Of a stretch of 64,000 bases of DNA, positions 1 to 8,511 are shown one piece after another. Each line of letters begins with the position of its first letter. Position 1 is the stretch's first letter. This stretch comes from Streptomyces venezuelae (GTDB taxonomy: Bacteria; Actinomycetota; Actinomycetes; Streptomycetales; Streptomycetaceae). Position numbers and translations under genes: made by a program. Where the stretch lies: assembly GCF_008642275.1 (NCBI RefSeq), contig NZ_CP029189.1, positions 2,092,001 through 2,156,000 on the forward strand, in the 5' to 3' direction. Under the pieces are notes generated by a model that saw nothing but the letters and a program-made list of their open reading frames with translations, had not been told where the DNA came from and made no database searches.

Positions 1-664
1 CGGCCTCGCCGCCCAGCTCGCTGCCGCGCCGCTGGACCATGGCGAGGACCTGGAGGACCCCGTCGTGGATGTCACGGGCGAGGCGCTCCCGCTCGCGGGT
101 GGCGGCCTCGATCTCCAGGGCGCGGGCGAGGGTGTTCTCGCTGGCCCGGGCGACCTCGACCACGTAGCCGATGGCCACGGAGGCGACCCAGACGAGCAGG
201 ACGTTGTGCAGGGTGTCCTCGGTGGGCCGGCCGGTGTGGATGGCGAGGTTGGCGGCCGCCACGAAGGTGGAGGCGAAGCAGGCCCAGCGCCAGCCGCCCT
301 TGATGGCGAAGCCGAGGACCGCGCCCGCCGTCCAGATGGTGGGGAGGGTGGAGCCGCCCGCGTGGATCCGGGCCTGGGTGTCGGCGACCGGCGTGAGCGC
401 GATGCCCACGATCGCGACCGTGAGGTCGGCGACGAGGAAGCCCTTGGTGCAGCTGGCGGCGTTCGCCACCTTGTGGGAGGTGGCGAGGGTCCAGACCGCG
501 AGGAAGGCGAGGTAGCCGATCGCGACCCCGGGGCGGGGGAACTCCTTGTACGCGGCGGCGAACAGCACCGCCGCGTACACCATGGTCAGCAGCCGGTACC
601 CGGTCAGGGCGCGCCAGAGCGGCTGCTCCACCGACATGCGTACGACGCGTTCGCGTTTCGCCAT
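1..664 (-). CDS. macS: MacS-family sensor histidine kinase, N-terminal part (cut by window edge)
   Basis: Membrane sensor kinase; 221 residues are visible before the window ends. The N-terminal half has about six hydrophobic segments (roughly residues 18-175) with very short loops. It is followed by a dimerisation/phosphoacceptor helix reading ERLARDIHDGVLQVL, with the presumed phosphorylated His at residue 200 (HisKA_3 class). The ATPase domain and presumably a NarL-type response regulator lie off the left edge. The ATG at 664 has GAGGGG eight bases upstream. In S. coelicolor the homologous pair MacRS controls morphology and actinorhodin production; assignment to macS rests on the architecture and on the neighbouring genes, not on an alignment. 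It lies 38 nt downstream of the acyltransferase gene and is probably co-transcribed with it. Confidence 0.8.
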   Translation of the reverse strand, partial: MAKRERVVRMSVEQPLWRALTGYRLLTMVYAAVLFAAAYKEFPRPGVAIGYLAFLAVWTLATSHKVANAASCTKGFLVADLTVAIVGIALTPVADTQARIHAGGSTLPTIWTAGAVLGFAIKGGWRWACFASTFVAAANLAIHTGRPTEDTLHNVLLVWVASVAIGYVVEVARASENTLARALEIEAATRERERLARDIHDGVLQVLAMVQRRGSELGGEA

Positions 665-702
665 CTCCCCCACCCCTCGCGGGCGGTTCCGCCCACGCGC
701 AG

Positions 703-1467
703 CTACTCCGACGTGCCGTCGGCCTTCTCGGGCTTCCCGGCCTTCTCGCTCCTGGCAGCCTTCTCCGCCTTCTCCGCCTTCTCGGCGTCGGCGATCTGGC
801 GCTTGGCCGCCGTCGCGTAGATGTCGACGTACTCCTGGCCGGAGAGCTTCATGATCTCGTACATGACCTCGTCGGTCACCGAGCGGAGGATGAAGCGGTC
901 GCTGTCCATGCCGTGGTAGCGGCTGAAGTCCAGCGGCTTGCCGATCCGGATCCCCGGGCGCATCAGCTTGGGGACCACCTTGCCGGGCGGCTGGATCTTC
1001 TCCGTGTCGATCATCGCCACGGGGATCACGGGCGCACCGGTGGCCAGGGCCACGCGGGCCAGACCGCCGGGCTTGCCGCGGTAGAGCCGTCCGTCGGGTG
1101 AACGCGTGCCCTCGGGGTAGATACCGAACAGCTCTCCGCGCTCGATGACCTGGATGCCGCTCTGGATCGCGGCCTCACCGGCTCCGCGGGCGCCCGAGCG
1201 GTCCACCGGAAGCTGGCCGACGCCCTTGAAGAAGGCGGCCGTCAGCTTGCCCTTGACCCCCGGGGAGGTGAAGTACTCCGCCTTCGCGATGAAGGTGACC
1301 TTCCGGTCCAGCACCGCCGGGAGGAAGAAGGAGTCGGAGAAGGACAGGTGGTTGCTCGCGAGGATCGCCGGCCCCTCCGCGGGAATGTTCTCGAGGCCCT
1401 CCACCCACGGCCTGAAAGCGAGCTTCAGTGAACCGCCGATGGAGAACTTCATTGCGCCGTAGATCAA
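703..1467 (-). CDS. Lysophospholipid acyltransferase (PlsC/AGPAT family)
   Basis: 254-residue acyltransferase, expected to transfer an acyl chain to a lysophospholipid at the inner membrane face. The family motif H(X)4D is seen as NHLSFSD (His40, Asp45), and the phosphate-binding motif as EGTRSPDGR (residues 119-127). The C-terminus carries a low-complexity Lys/Glu/Ala tail (about residues 225-254), a lineage-specific addition of unknown role. The TTG start at 1467 is chosen because GGAAGG lies eight bases upstream; an internal ATG at 1452 is the alternative. It precedes macS on the same strand. The exact acyl acceptor (1-acylglycerol-3-phosphate or another lysolipid) cannot be read from sequence. 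Confidence 0.85.
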   Translation of the reverse strand: MIYGAMKFSIGGSLKLAFRPWVEGLENIPAEGPAILASNHLSFSDSFFLPAVLDRKVTFIAKAEYFTSPGVKGKLTAAFFKGVGQLPVDRSGARGAGEAAIQSGIQVIERGELFGIYPEGTRSPDGRLYRGKPGGLARVALATGAPVIPVAMIDTEKIQPPGKVVPKLMRPGIRIGKPLDFSRYHGMDSDRFILRSVTDEVMYEIMKLSGQEYVDIYATAAKRQIADAEKAEKAEKAARSEKAGKPEKADGTSE

Positions 1468-1622
1468 CTCGAAAGCCTTCCTGTGTCTGTCGAACAGACC
1501 ATATCCCGTGCCTACACCGGCAGTGGCCCGACGACCCTGGCCGGTGCCACCCCGGTCGCGTACGGTGAAGTCACACAGAGCAACGCACCCACCCGACGTC
1601 CATCATGATCAAGGAGACCCTG

Positions 1623-2402
1623 GTGCCCGTCCTCCCTGGAGCCGAGCCGTTCCGCCACGAGGGCGGTGAGGTCGGCGTCCTCCTCTGCCACGGCTTCACC
1701 GGTTCCCCGCAGTCCCTGCGCCCCTGGGCCGAGTATCTCGCCGGGCGGGGTCTCACGGTGTCGCTTCCGCTGCTGCCCGGACACGGGACGCGCTGGCAGG
1801 ACATGCAGCTCACGGGCTGGCAGGACTGGTACGCCGAGGTCGACCGCGCCCTGCGGGAGCTGCTGGAGCGGTGCGCGCAGGTGTTCGTCTTCGGGCTGTC
1901 GATGGGCGGGGCGCTGACCCTGCGGCTGGCGGCCAAGCACGGGGACGCCATCAGCGGCATCGTGCTCGTCAACCCGGCCAACAAGGTGCACGACCCGCTG
2001 GCCGTGACCCTGCCGGTGACCAAGCACCTGATCCGGTCGACGCCGGGCATCGCGAGCGACATCGCGAAGCCGGGCTCGGAGGAGGTCGGCTACGACCGGG
2101 TCCCGACCCGGGCCGCGCACTCGCTGAAGAAGTTCCTGCAGCTCGTGGACGCCGAGCTGCCGCAGGTGACGCAGCCGATGCTGCTGCTGCACAGCCCGCA
2201 GGACCACGTCGTACCGCCGGTCGACTCCGCGCGGGTGCTGGCCCGGGTCTCCTCGACGGACGTCACCGAGACCCTGCTGGAACAGAGCTACCACGTCGCG
2301 ACGTTGGACCATGACGCGGAGCGGATCTTCGCGGACAGCTATGCGTTCATCGGCCGACTGGCGGAGAGCGTGGGCAGGGAGGGGGCGGAGGCCGGTGGCT
2401 GA
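1623..2402 (+). CDS. Alpha/beta hydrolase (carboxylesterase/monoacylglycerol lipase type)
   Basis: 259-residue serine hydrolase. The oxyanion-hole segment CHGFTGSPQ sits near the N-terminus, the nucleophile elbow is GLSMGGAL (GxSxG), and the acid and His are expected in the segment around QDHVVPP and near YHVATLDHD toward the C-terminus, as in the EstD/monoglyceride lipase group. No signal peptide, so cytoplasmic. The start is set at GTG 1623 because AAGGAG (1611-1616) stands six bases before it; the upstream in-frame ATG at 1605 has no ribosome binding site and would place the RBS inside the gene. It overlaps the next gene by 8 nt, so the two are probably translated together. Substrate unknown. 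Confidence 0.85.
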   Translation: MPVLPGAEPFRHEGGEVGVLLCHGFTGSPQSLRPWAEYLAGRGLTVSLPLLPGHGTRWQDMQLTGWQDWYAEVDRALRELLERCAQVFVFGLSMGGALTLRLAAKHGDAISGIVLVNPANKVHDPLAVTLPVTKHLIRSTPGIASDIAKPGSEEVGYDRVPTRAAHSLKKFLQLVDAELPQVTQPMLLLHSPQDHVVPPVDSARVLARVSSTDVTETLLEQSYHVATLDHDAERIFADSYAFIGRLAESVGREGAEAGG

Positions 2403-3024
2403 GCACGAGGAGCAGTCGGGCGGGGTTCCGCCGCTGGACGAGGAAGCGGCGTGGGCGGCGATCGTCGCCGGGTACGGGCAGGAGCCGCCGGACCCGCCGG
2501 GGGCCCGGCCGTTCAGACCGATCGAGAACCTCCTCCTGCCGGAGGAGGACGTCAAACCGCTGCCGCCGGAGTCCGGACCGGACGCGAAGGCCGAGTCGAA
2601 GGCCGAGCCGAAGCCGGACCCGAAGGCGGAACCGAAGCCCGACCGGAAGCCTGACGCGGAACCGGGGCCTCCAGTAGCCCTGGGCGGCTCGGTGGTCTTC
2701 GCCCCGGGCGTGGGCATGGCGGGTCCCCGGGACCATTCGCCGGCGGAGCCGGGGGACGACGACCTGGGCCCGGCGGACGAGGGCCATTTCGTCCAGCCCG
2801 AGCCGGAGCTCCCGCCGGCGGACACGACGGCGAAGTTCGCCTGGCTGGCGGTCGTCGGCGGCCCGGTGCTGCTGCTGCTCGCGGTGCTCCTGCAGTGGGA
2901 GATGACCTGGTGGCTGACGACGCTGGGCATCGGCGGCTTCCTGGGCGGCTTCGCGACACTGATCGCACGCATGCAGCACGACGACGACGAGGACGACGAC
3001 CCGGGCCGCGGCGCGGTCGTCTGA
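2395..3024 (+). CDS. Hypothetical membrane protein with proline/charged linker and two C-terminal TM helices
   Basis: 209 residues. The N-terminal two thirds is acidic and proline-rich, with a KPDPKAEPK-type low-complexity run around residues 60-90 that looks like a flexible linker. Two transmembrane helices follow (about 142-162 and 168-188), then a very acidic tail (HDDDEDDD) and a short end. GTG 2395 is preceded by GGAGG at 2387-2391 and lies inside the end of the hydrolase gene, an arrangement typical of translational coupling. No enzymatic motif is visible. It may be a membrane partner of the hydrolase; function unknown. Confidence 0.75.
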   Translation: MAEHEEQSGGVPPLDEEAAWAAIVAGYGQEPPDPPGARPFRPIENLLLPEEDVKPLPPESGPDAKAESKAEPKPDPKAEPKPDRKPDAEPGPPVALGGSVVFAPGVGMAGPRDHSPAEPGDDDLGPADEGHFVQPEPELPPADTTAKFAWLAVVGGPVLLLLAVLLQWEMTWWLTTLGIGGFLGGFATLIARMQHDDDEDDDPGRGAVV

Positions 3025-3055
3025 CCCGACGCTTCCCGGGGCTCCCGCCCTGCTC

Positions 3056-3150
3056 AGCCCCGCCGGCGATCGAGGCGGTCTTCCAGCCCCGCCGGCGTCC
3101 GAGGCGCGGGGGTCCGGGTGCGGCGCCCCCGGCAGCGGCGCCGCACCCGG
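3056..3150. repeat. Intergenic palindromic repeat (CGCCGGC...GAGGCG family), copy 1
   Basis: Two partial cores (CCCCGCCGGCGATCGAGGCG and CCCCGCCGGCGTCCGAGGCG) are followed by GCGGGGGTCCGGG and a GC-rich hairpin. The same layout recurs near 12040-12110, 19850-20330, 34489-34622 and 55274-55381. Confidence 0.6.
3114..3150. terminator. Perfect 14-bp inverted repeat between convergent genes
   Basis: CCGGGTGCGGCGCC at 3114-3127 is exactly complementary to 3137-3150, with a 9-nt loop. It sits between the convergent membrane-protein gene (ends 3024) and the EEP gene (ends 3160), so it can serve both strands. There is no U-tract, as is usual in Streptomyces. Confidence 0.7.
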
Positions 3151-3159
3151 ACCGCGGAG

Positions 3160-3909
3160 CTACGGCGCGGCCGCGAGGCGGAGGGCCGCCAGCACCGGCA
3201 GGTGGTCCGTCGCCGACCGCAGATCCGCCCCGGAAACCCCCGGCAGCCCCGCAGGGACACCGCAGGCCAGCACCTCCACCCCCTTCGTGGCGAACACGGC
3301 GTCGATCCTGCGGTCCGGCGCCGACGCCGGGAAGGTCGGTCCGCCGCCCCACGGGGCCACCGCCCGGCAGTCCTGGAGCTCGGCGGCCAGCAGCCCGTAC
3401 GCCGGCCCGTCCGGGCCCTCGTTCAGGTCGCCGGCGGCGATCGCGTACGGCACGTCCATGGCGGCCAGCCGGTCCAGCAGCAGCTCCGCGTGGGCCCGGC
3501 GCTCGGCCTGCTGGAGCGAGAGGTGCAGCGAGGCCAGGCCCACGCGCACGCCTGCGACCCGGATCACCGCCGTGGCGAAGCCCCTGCGGTGCAGGCCGGG
3601 CGTGCGCGGCAGCAGGACGTCCTCCGTGCGCTCCACGAAGACCCGCAGCGAGCACAGCAGCAGCGGCCCGGCCGCCGTCGCGCCCCCGCCCAGCACGACC
3701 AGGTCGCACTTGGCGGCCAGCCGCGCGGCGTGTTTGCGCCACCGGAAGAAGCGGGGGGCCTCCTGTACGAGGACGAGGTCGGGCTCGCACGCCCGGATGA
3801 CCCGGGCCAGCGCCTCCTCGTCGTCGCGCAGGGAGCGGATGTTGTAGCTGAGCACCCGGATCACGGCAGAACCGTCGGGCTCCGTACGGGACTTCGGCAG
3901 CTGGTCCAT
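3160..3909 (-). CDS. Endonuclease/exonuclease/phosphatase (EEP) family protein
   Basis: 249-residue metal-dependent phosphoesterase. The EEP landmarks are in order: SYNIRSLRDD (Asn23), VQEAP (metal-ligand Glu50), the HLSL segment near residue 130, GDLNEGPDG (Asp161, Asn163) and SATDHLPV (Asp235-His236 catalytic pair). No signal peptide or membrane helix, so a cytoplasmic enzyme. Family members cleave DNA, RNA, phosphoinositides or sphingomyelin, and the substrate here cannot be told. ATG 3909 is taken as the start with only a weak upstream GCGGGGC; a GTG at about codon 16 is an alternative. It lies downstream of glkA on the same strand with an 80-nt gap. Confidence 0.8.
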   Translation of the reverse strand: MDQLPKSRTEPDGSAVIRVLSYNIRSLRDDEEALARVIRACEPDLVLVQEAPRFFRWRKHAARLAAKCDLVVLGGGATAAGPLLLCSLRVFVERTEDVLLPRTPGLHRRGFATAVIRVAGVRVGLASLHLSLQQAERRAHAELLLDRLAAMDVPYAIAAGDLNEGPDGPAYGLLAAELQDCRAVAPWGGGPTFPASAPDRRIDAVFATKGVEVLACGVPAGLPGVSGADLRSATDHLPVLAALRLAAAP

Positions 3910-3989
3910 GCCCCGCAAGATACGCAGCCGCCCGCCGCTCCCCCAAGGGGCGCGGCGGGCGGTACGCGTGGAAATACGAGCGGACGCGA

Positions 3990-4931
3990 TCAGCCCTGGC
4001 GGGCCAGGTCGGCCGCGCCGACGAGCCCGGCCTTGCCGCCGAGCTGCGCGGCGAGGACCTGGGCGTGCGGGCGCCAGGCGCCGCCTACCAGCCAGCGCTT
4101 GAAGGACTTGCGGATCGGGTCGAGGACGAGGTCTCCCTCGTCCGAGACCCCGCCGCCGACGATGAAGGCGGACGGGTCGAACAGCGAGGCCAGGTCGGCC
4201 AGTCCGGCGCCGGCCCAGCGGGCCAGTTCGCGGAAGGCGTCGACGGCCACCAGGTCGCCCTGCCGGGCGGCCTCGCTGATGTGCTTGCCCTCGATGCCCT
4301 CGGGGGTGCCGTCGCCGAGCGCGAGCAGGATCGCCGCGTTCTCGGGGGTGGCGTTGGCGCGCTGCTTCGCGTACCGGACGAGGGCGCGCCCGGAGGCGTA
4401 CTGCTCCCAGCAGCCCTGGCTGCCGCAGCCGCACAGCAGGCCGTCCGGGACGACCCGGATGTGCCCGAACTCGGCGGCGACGCCGAAGCGTCCGCGCCGC
4501 AGCTTGTTGCCGATGATGATGCCGCCGCCCAGGCCGGTGCCGAGCGTGATGCAGATGACGTCGTCGTGGCCCTGGCCGGCGCCGAAGCGGTACTCGCCCC
4601 AGGCCGCACAGTTCGCGTCGTTCTCGACGACGACGGGCAGGCCGATGCGCTGTTCGACCTTGTCCTTCAGCGGCTCGTGCCGCCAGTTGATGTTGGGCGC
4701 GAAGAGTACGGTCGCGCGCTTGTCGTCCACGTATCCGGCGGCGCCGATGCCGACGGCTTCGATCGTGTGGTTGCTGCTGACCTCGGAGACGGCGGCGCAG
4801 ATGGCCTCCGTCACTCCGTCCGCGGTCGGCGGGGTGGGCACCTTGTACGTCTCAAGGATCGTGCCCTCTTCGTCGACCACGCCGGCCGCGATCTTCGTGC
4901 CGCCGATGTCGACGCCGATGGTGAGTCCCAT
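3990..4931 (-). CDS. glkA: ROK-family glucokinase
   Basis: 313 residues. Phosphorylates glucose with ATP, feeding glycolysis; in S. coelicolor the orthologue is also needed for glucose repression. The N-terminal ATP-binding loop is DIGGTKIAAG (residues 8-17). ENDANCAAWG holds the catalytic base Asp105. GTGLGGG (131-137) contacts ATP/sugar. The ROK zinc site is complete: His157 plus the cysteines of CGCGSQGCWE (Cys167, Cys169, Cys174). Length and motifs are normal for the family. The gene lies just downstream of the SCO2127-like gene, the arrangement seen around glkA in other Streptomyces, which strengthens the assignment. Confidence 0.93.
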   Translation of the reverse strand: MGLTIGVDIGGTKIAAGVVDEEGTILETYKVPTPPTADGVTEAICAAVSEVSSNHTIEAVGIGAAGYVDDKRATVLFAPNINWRHEPLKDKVEQRIGLPVVVENDANCAAWGEYRFGAGQGHDDVICITLGTGLGGGIIIGNKLRRGRFGVAAEFGHIRVVPDGLLCGCGSQGCWEQYASGRALVRYAKQRANATPENAAILLALGDGTPEGIEGKHISEAARQGDLVAVDAFRELARWAGAGLADLASLFDPSAFIVGGGVSDEGDLVLDPIRKSFKRWLVGGAWRPHAQVLAAQLGGKAGLVGAADLARQG

Positions 4932-4992
4932 TAGTCCCTCGGTTTCCGGTCAAACCCCGCCACGGCCAACCGTACCCGAGGCTTCCGGAGGA

Positions 4993-5457
4993 TCAGTCGA
5001 GATCGATCCGCTCGGAGGGGCCGTCGTCGGGGCCCTCGTCCCGGGGGTCGTGGTCGTGGGACGCCTGCCGGGGAGCCGGGGGCTCGCCCCGCGTCCAGCG
5101 GCGTTCATGGCCCTCGACGGCCGAGCGGTAGGCGGCGAGCAGTTCGGAGCCGGCGGCCGCGAGGTGGTCGAAGACCTCCGGGTTGCGCTCGATGACGGGC
5201 TTGGCGGCGGTCCTGGCCTGGTCGACGATCTGGCGCACCGCGCCCTGTGCGGCCACGCCGAACAGCGGGTTGTTCAGCCCGGACACCTTGTCGGCGACGG
5301 CTTCGAAGAGCTTGAAGAGCTCCTCGGCGGCGGTGCCGGTGCCGCCGGCCGCGGCCTGCTCCTGTCCGCGCAGGCGCTCCTTCTCGGCGGCGAGGTCCTC
5401 GGCGCAGGCCCTGGCCCAGGCGTCGTCGTCGGTGGGGCGGTCGGTGGCCTCGCTCAT
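4993..5457 (-). CDS. DUF5304-type protein upstream of glucokinase (SCO2127-like)
   Basis: 154 residues, acidic, without signal peptide or TM helix. The N-terminal region is rich in Ala, Glu and Arg and probably helical (about residues 10-45). A moderately conserved middle part around DKVSGLNNPLFGVAAQ is followed by a charged, Pro/Asp-rich C-terminus. The start is well supported: AGGAGAG eight bases before ATG 5457. Its S. coelicolor counterpart next to glkA has been linked to glucose sensitivity. That link is an inference from position and resemblance; no biochemical function can be read from the sequence. Confidence 0.75.
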   Translation of the reverse strand: MSEATDRPTDDDAWARACAEDLAAEKERLRGQEQAAAGGTGTAAEELFKLFEAVADKVSGLNNPLFGVAAQGAVRQIVDQARTAAKPVIERNPEVFDHLAAAGSELLAAYRSAVEGHERRWTRGEPPAPRQASHDHDPRDEGPDDGPSERIDLD

Positions 5458-5534
5458 GGCGGACTCTCTCCTGCGGCGGCTGCTGACGTGCGGTACGGAC
5501 TACCTTCGACGGTACCCGAACGGGGGTACGCGGT

Positions 5535-6692
5535 TCACTGCGTGCGAGGCCACAGCCCCGGGTCGGGGGTGAAGCGGATGCGGAGCTCCCCGTCGGCGAG
5601 GGCGGCGCCGGAGACGGTGCAGCGGCGCAGCGCCGCGGGGAGCGGAACGATCCTGCGGTGGGGGCCGGCGGTGAGCAGCAGTTCGTCGCCCCGGCGGACG
5701 AGGTCGAGGTCGCTCTTGTGGGCGCCGGGCAGCGGTACCACCCAGACGAGTACCCCGTCCTCGGCGAGCCTGTCCTCGACGGCCCAGGCCCGGCGGGGTG
5801 CGGGCGCTTCGGGTACGAGCCCGGCGGCGGCCGCGAGCCGCTCCAGGTCCTGCGGGCCGCGCGGGTCGCGGCCGAGGTGGGCGAGGGCGATCACGGGGAG
5901 TTCCCCGGCCCACTCGGCGGCGTGCTTCTGCTGCTGGGCGGCGAGCCCGGCGAGCCACGGGTCGGCGGATTCCGCCGGCACGGTGCGGTTGGCGACGACG
6001 GCGGAGACGGGCAGCTGCTGGAGGGCGAGTCCGAGCCGGCCGAGGCGCAGCGCGTCGGCGGCGGCCGGGCCGGGCTCGGCGACCAGCCGCAGCTCGGTGG
6101 TGTCGGCCTCGACGACGGCCTGTACGGCGGTGAGCTCCTCGTCCCAGCGGGCGGCGGTCTCGTAGAGCCACTGCGCGGGCATGGGCACGCCGGCCAGCTG
6201 GGCCAGTACGGGTCGCAGGGCGCGGGCGGCCTGCCGCTCGGCGGGCAGCAGCCGGGCGAGGTAGCGGCGGAGCTGGGCGGGGAGGGCGAGGGTGGCCACG
6301 GTCTGGTGGAGCGGCGGCATGTCGACGACGACGAGGTCGGTGCCGGGTGCGGCGGCGGCCCGCCGCAGGGCGCGGAGCAGGGCGAACTCCTCGGCGCCGG
6401 GCAGTTCGGTGATCTCCTCGGCGCCCAGCGGCCGGGCCCCGACCATGCCGAGCAGGGCGGATCCGCGCTGCTGGAGGGTGACGAGTTCGTCGCGGAACTC
6501 CTCGCCGGAGTCCACCCGGGCCACCCGCAGGCCGGCCGCGGCCGGGTCGCCGGTGAGGGCGGTGAGCGGGTCGCCGACGTCACCGGAGAGCAGCAGCACC
6601 CGTCGCCCGTGGCGGGCCGCGGCGAGGGCGGTGGCCGCCGCCACGGTGGTCCGCCCGGCCCCGCCGGGGCCGGTGATCAGCAAGGTGTGCAT
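5535..6692 (-). CDS. ArsA/Get3-like ATPase with degenerate P-loop
   Basis: 385-residue P-loop protein of the ArsA/Get3/MinD (SIMIBI) class. The N-terminus reads MHTLLITGPGGAGRTTVAAA. The family deviant Walker A is [K]GGxGK[ST], but here both lysines are gone: the signature Lys is Pro and the Walker Lys is Arg (GPGGAGRTT). A switch-II-like segment (DLVVVDMPPLH, about residues 119-129) is still present. The C-terminal third resembles the beta-rich extension of actinobacterial ArsA-like proteins. Nucleotide hydrolysis is therefore doubtful, though binding may persist. The gene is followed on the same strand by the DUF5304 gene and preceded by the SRPBCC gene. Confidence 0.75.
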   Translation of the reverse strand: MHTLLITGPGGAGRTTVAAATALAAARHGRRVLLLSGDVGDPLTALTGDPAAAGLRVARVDSGEEFRDELVTLQQRGSALLGMVGARPLGAEEITELPGAEEFALLRALRRAAAAPGTDLVVVDMPPLHQTVATLALPAQLRRYLARLLPAERQAARALRPVLAQLAGVPMPAQWLYETAARWDEELTAVQAVVEADTTELRLVAEPGPAAADALRLGRLGLALQQLPVSAVVANRTVPAESADPWLAGLAAQQQKHAAEWAGELPVIALAHLGRDPRGPQDLERLAAAAGLVPEAPAPRRAWAVEDRLAEDGVLVWVVPLPGAHKSDLDLVRRGDELLLTAGPHRRIVPLPAALRRCTVSGAALADGELRIRFTPDPGLWPRTQ

Positions 6693-6801
6693 GTGCGGGT
6701 GCTCCGGGTCGGTGGTGGTCCGTGGGCCGCGCGCCTGCGGGTGGTGGGCCCGGAAGGGCGCGCAGCGCGTTCCTCGGCCCCTCCGGTGCGCGGGAAGCGG
6801 G

Positions 6802-7242
6802 TCAGACGGTTTCGACGCGCTTCTTCAGGCCCGCGAGCGCCCGGTCGATGATGACCTTCTCGGCCTTGCGCTTGATCATGCCGAGCATGGGGATCTTGAC
6901 GTCGACGGTCAGCTGGTAGGTGACCTCGGTGCGCTTGCCGCCGTCCACGGCCGTCAGCCGGTAGGAGCCGTCGAGCTGGCGCAGCATCTGGGACTTGTCC
7001 AGGGTCCAGCTGACCTCGTCGGTGCCCTTCCAGGTGTAGGCGAGGGTGTGGTCGTCCTTGATCGCGCCCGCGTCGAGCAGCAGGCGGACCTTCTCGGCGC
7101 GCCCTTGGGCGTCGGTGGCCAGTACCTCGGCCTCCTTCACCTCGCCGGTCCACTCGGGGTAGCGGGCGAAGTCGGCGATCACGGCCATCACGTCGGTGGG
7201 CGCAGCCTCGATCGTGATGCTTGAGCTGGTGTGTTCCGCCAT
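6802..7242 (-). CDS. SRPBCC (START/Bet v1-like) family protein
   Basis: 146-residue single-domain protein of the polyketide cyclase/dehydrase-like helix-grip fold. Typical features are the opening strand SITIEAAPTDVMAVIADF, the FARYPEWTGEVKEAEV stretch, alternating strands in the middle, and the long C-terminal helix ending LAGLKKRVETV. ATG 7242 has a near-perfect GGAGGAG eight bases upstream, so strong translation is expected. Family members bind hydrophobic ligands; no catalytic motif is visible. It is on the same strand as, and 109 nt upstream of, the ArsA-like gene, possibly one transcription unit. Confidence 0.85.
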   Translation of the reverse strand: MAEHTSSSITIEAAPTDVMAVIADFARYPEWTGEVKEAEVLATDAQGRAEKVRLLLDAGAIKDDHTLAYTWKGTDEVSWTLDKSQMLRQLDGSYRLTAVDGGKRTEVTYQLTVDVKIPMLGMIKRKAEKVIIDRALAGLKKRVETV

Positions 7243-7416
7243 CGCGGTCGCTCCTCCGGGCTGGGGGTACCTCCCAGCGGCAGCTGGGGTGGTTCGAGGA
7301 TGTGTGCGGCCTGGGGCCGCCGCGTGAAGGCTACCGCGCGTGCGGAGGTCGCCACTCCAGCGCCTCCCGCATGCCTCCCGCACCCGGCGGGGGGCCGCCG
7401 GGAAGCGGCCCGTCCT

Positions 7417-8268
7417 TCACCATTCCAGGACCCAGGGCCGGCCGGTGGCCGCGAAGTGGCCCACGTTCACGCACTCGGTGTTCCCGATGCGCATCCGCCG
7501 GGCGAGCGGCTGGTGGACGTGTCCGAAGAGGGCGTAGCGGGGGCGGGTGCGGCGGATCGCGGCGAGCAGGGCCTCGCTGCCGCGTTCGAAGCGGCGGGCG
7601 ACCGTGTCGTAGCAGAGCTCGGGGACTTCCGGCGGGATGTGCGAGCAGAGCACGTCCACCTCGCCGAGCGCCTCGACCTTGGCCGCGTACTCCTCCGGGT
7701 CCACCTCGTAGGGGGTGCGCATCGGGGAGGGCAGTCCGCCGCCGACGAAGCCGAAGACGCGGCCGCCGATCTCCACCCGCTGGCCGTCGAGCACGGTGAG
7801 GCCGTGGCGCTCGGCGTACTCGGGCCACAGGCCCGGGACGTCGACGTTGCCGTAGGTGGCGTACGTGGGGGTGGGGAAGGCGGCGAACATCTGGGCGTAC
7901 TGGCGTCGCACGGCGCCCTCGATGAGGGTGTCCCGGTCCAGGCCGGCCCAGAGCTGCCGGCCGAAGGCATGGGCCTCCTCGAAGCGGCGCGCGGTGCGCA
8001 GCTCGACGATCCGGTCGGCGTTCTCGACGCCGAACAGGTCGGGGAAGATCCCGCGCGAGTGGTCGGCGTAGTCGAGGAAGAGGACCAGGTCGCCGAGGCA
8101 GATGAGGGCGTCGGCGCCGTCGCCCGCCCGGGCGAGGGCTTCGGTGTTGCCGTGCACGTCGCTCACGACGTGGATCCTGGTGCGGCCCGGACCGCGGCCC
8201 GGCGCACCGGCCGGTCCGCGTCCTGATCCGCTCGTGCCGAACTGCTCTCCCCGCATGCTGCCAGCCAT
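7417..8268 (-). CDS. Metallophosphoesterase (calcineurin-like)
   Basis: 283-residue two-metal phosphoesterase. All signature motifs are present in order: SDVHGN (D-x-H), CLGDLV (GD), TYGNVD (GN[HD], with Asp in place of His), CSHIPPE (the first downstream H) and FGHVHQP (GHxH). Asp instead of His after GN is common in the YfcE-like subgroup. The first 30 residues are Gly/Pro/Arg-rich and poorly conserved, so the true start may be downstream of 8268; a weak AGGG lies eight bases before the ATG used. Cytoplasmic. The substrate, likely a phosphodiester, is unknown. Confidence 0.85.
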   Translation of the reverse strand: MAGSMRGEQFGTSGSGRGPAGAPGRGPGRTRIHVVSDVHGNTEALARAGDGADALICLGDLVLFLDYADHSRGIFPDLFGVENADRIVELRTARRFEEAHAFGRQLWAGLDRDTLIEGAVRRQYAQMFAAFPTPTYATYGNVDVPGLWPEYAERHGLTVLDGQRVEIGGRVFGFVGGGLPSPMRTPYEVDPEEYAAKVEALGEVDVLCSHIPPEVPELCYDTVARRFERGSEALLAAIRRTRPRYALFGHVHQPLARRMRIGNTECVNVGHFAATGRPWVLEW

Positions 8269-8511
8269 GCGGCCAACCCTAGAGCTGCCTGGTGGCGGCG
8301 GGTAGAGGGGGTGGGAGAGGTGGCCGGACCTGCGGTTACTTCCGAGTCGCGGCCGGGGTCGACTACTGTCGGCGCGTTGGGGTGAAGCAGGGTAAGTGCA
8401 GAATGTGACGCACGGAACATCTGGCCGGTTCCCCCTATCGGGAACCCACTACCGGTGGGTAACGTCCGGTCGGTCCACATGGTGGCGATGGCGCCCAGAG
8501 GAGCAGCAGTC

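Noticed and set aside
3118..6165. Plus-strand ORF of about 1000 codons across the EEP, glkA and ArsA-like genes
   Set aside because: Shadow frame spanning three well-supported minus-strand genes; no recognisable domain and an Arg/Ser/Pro-rich composition.
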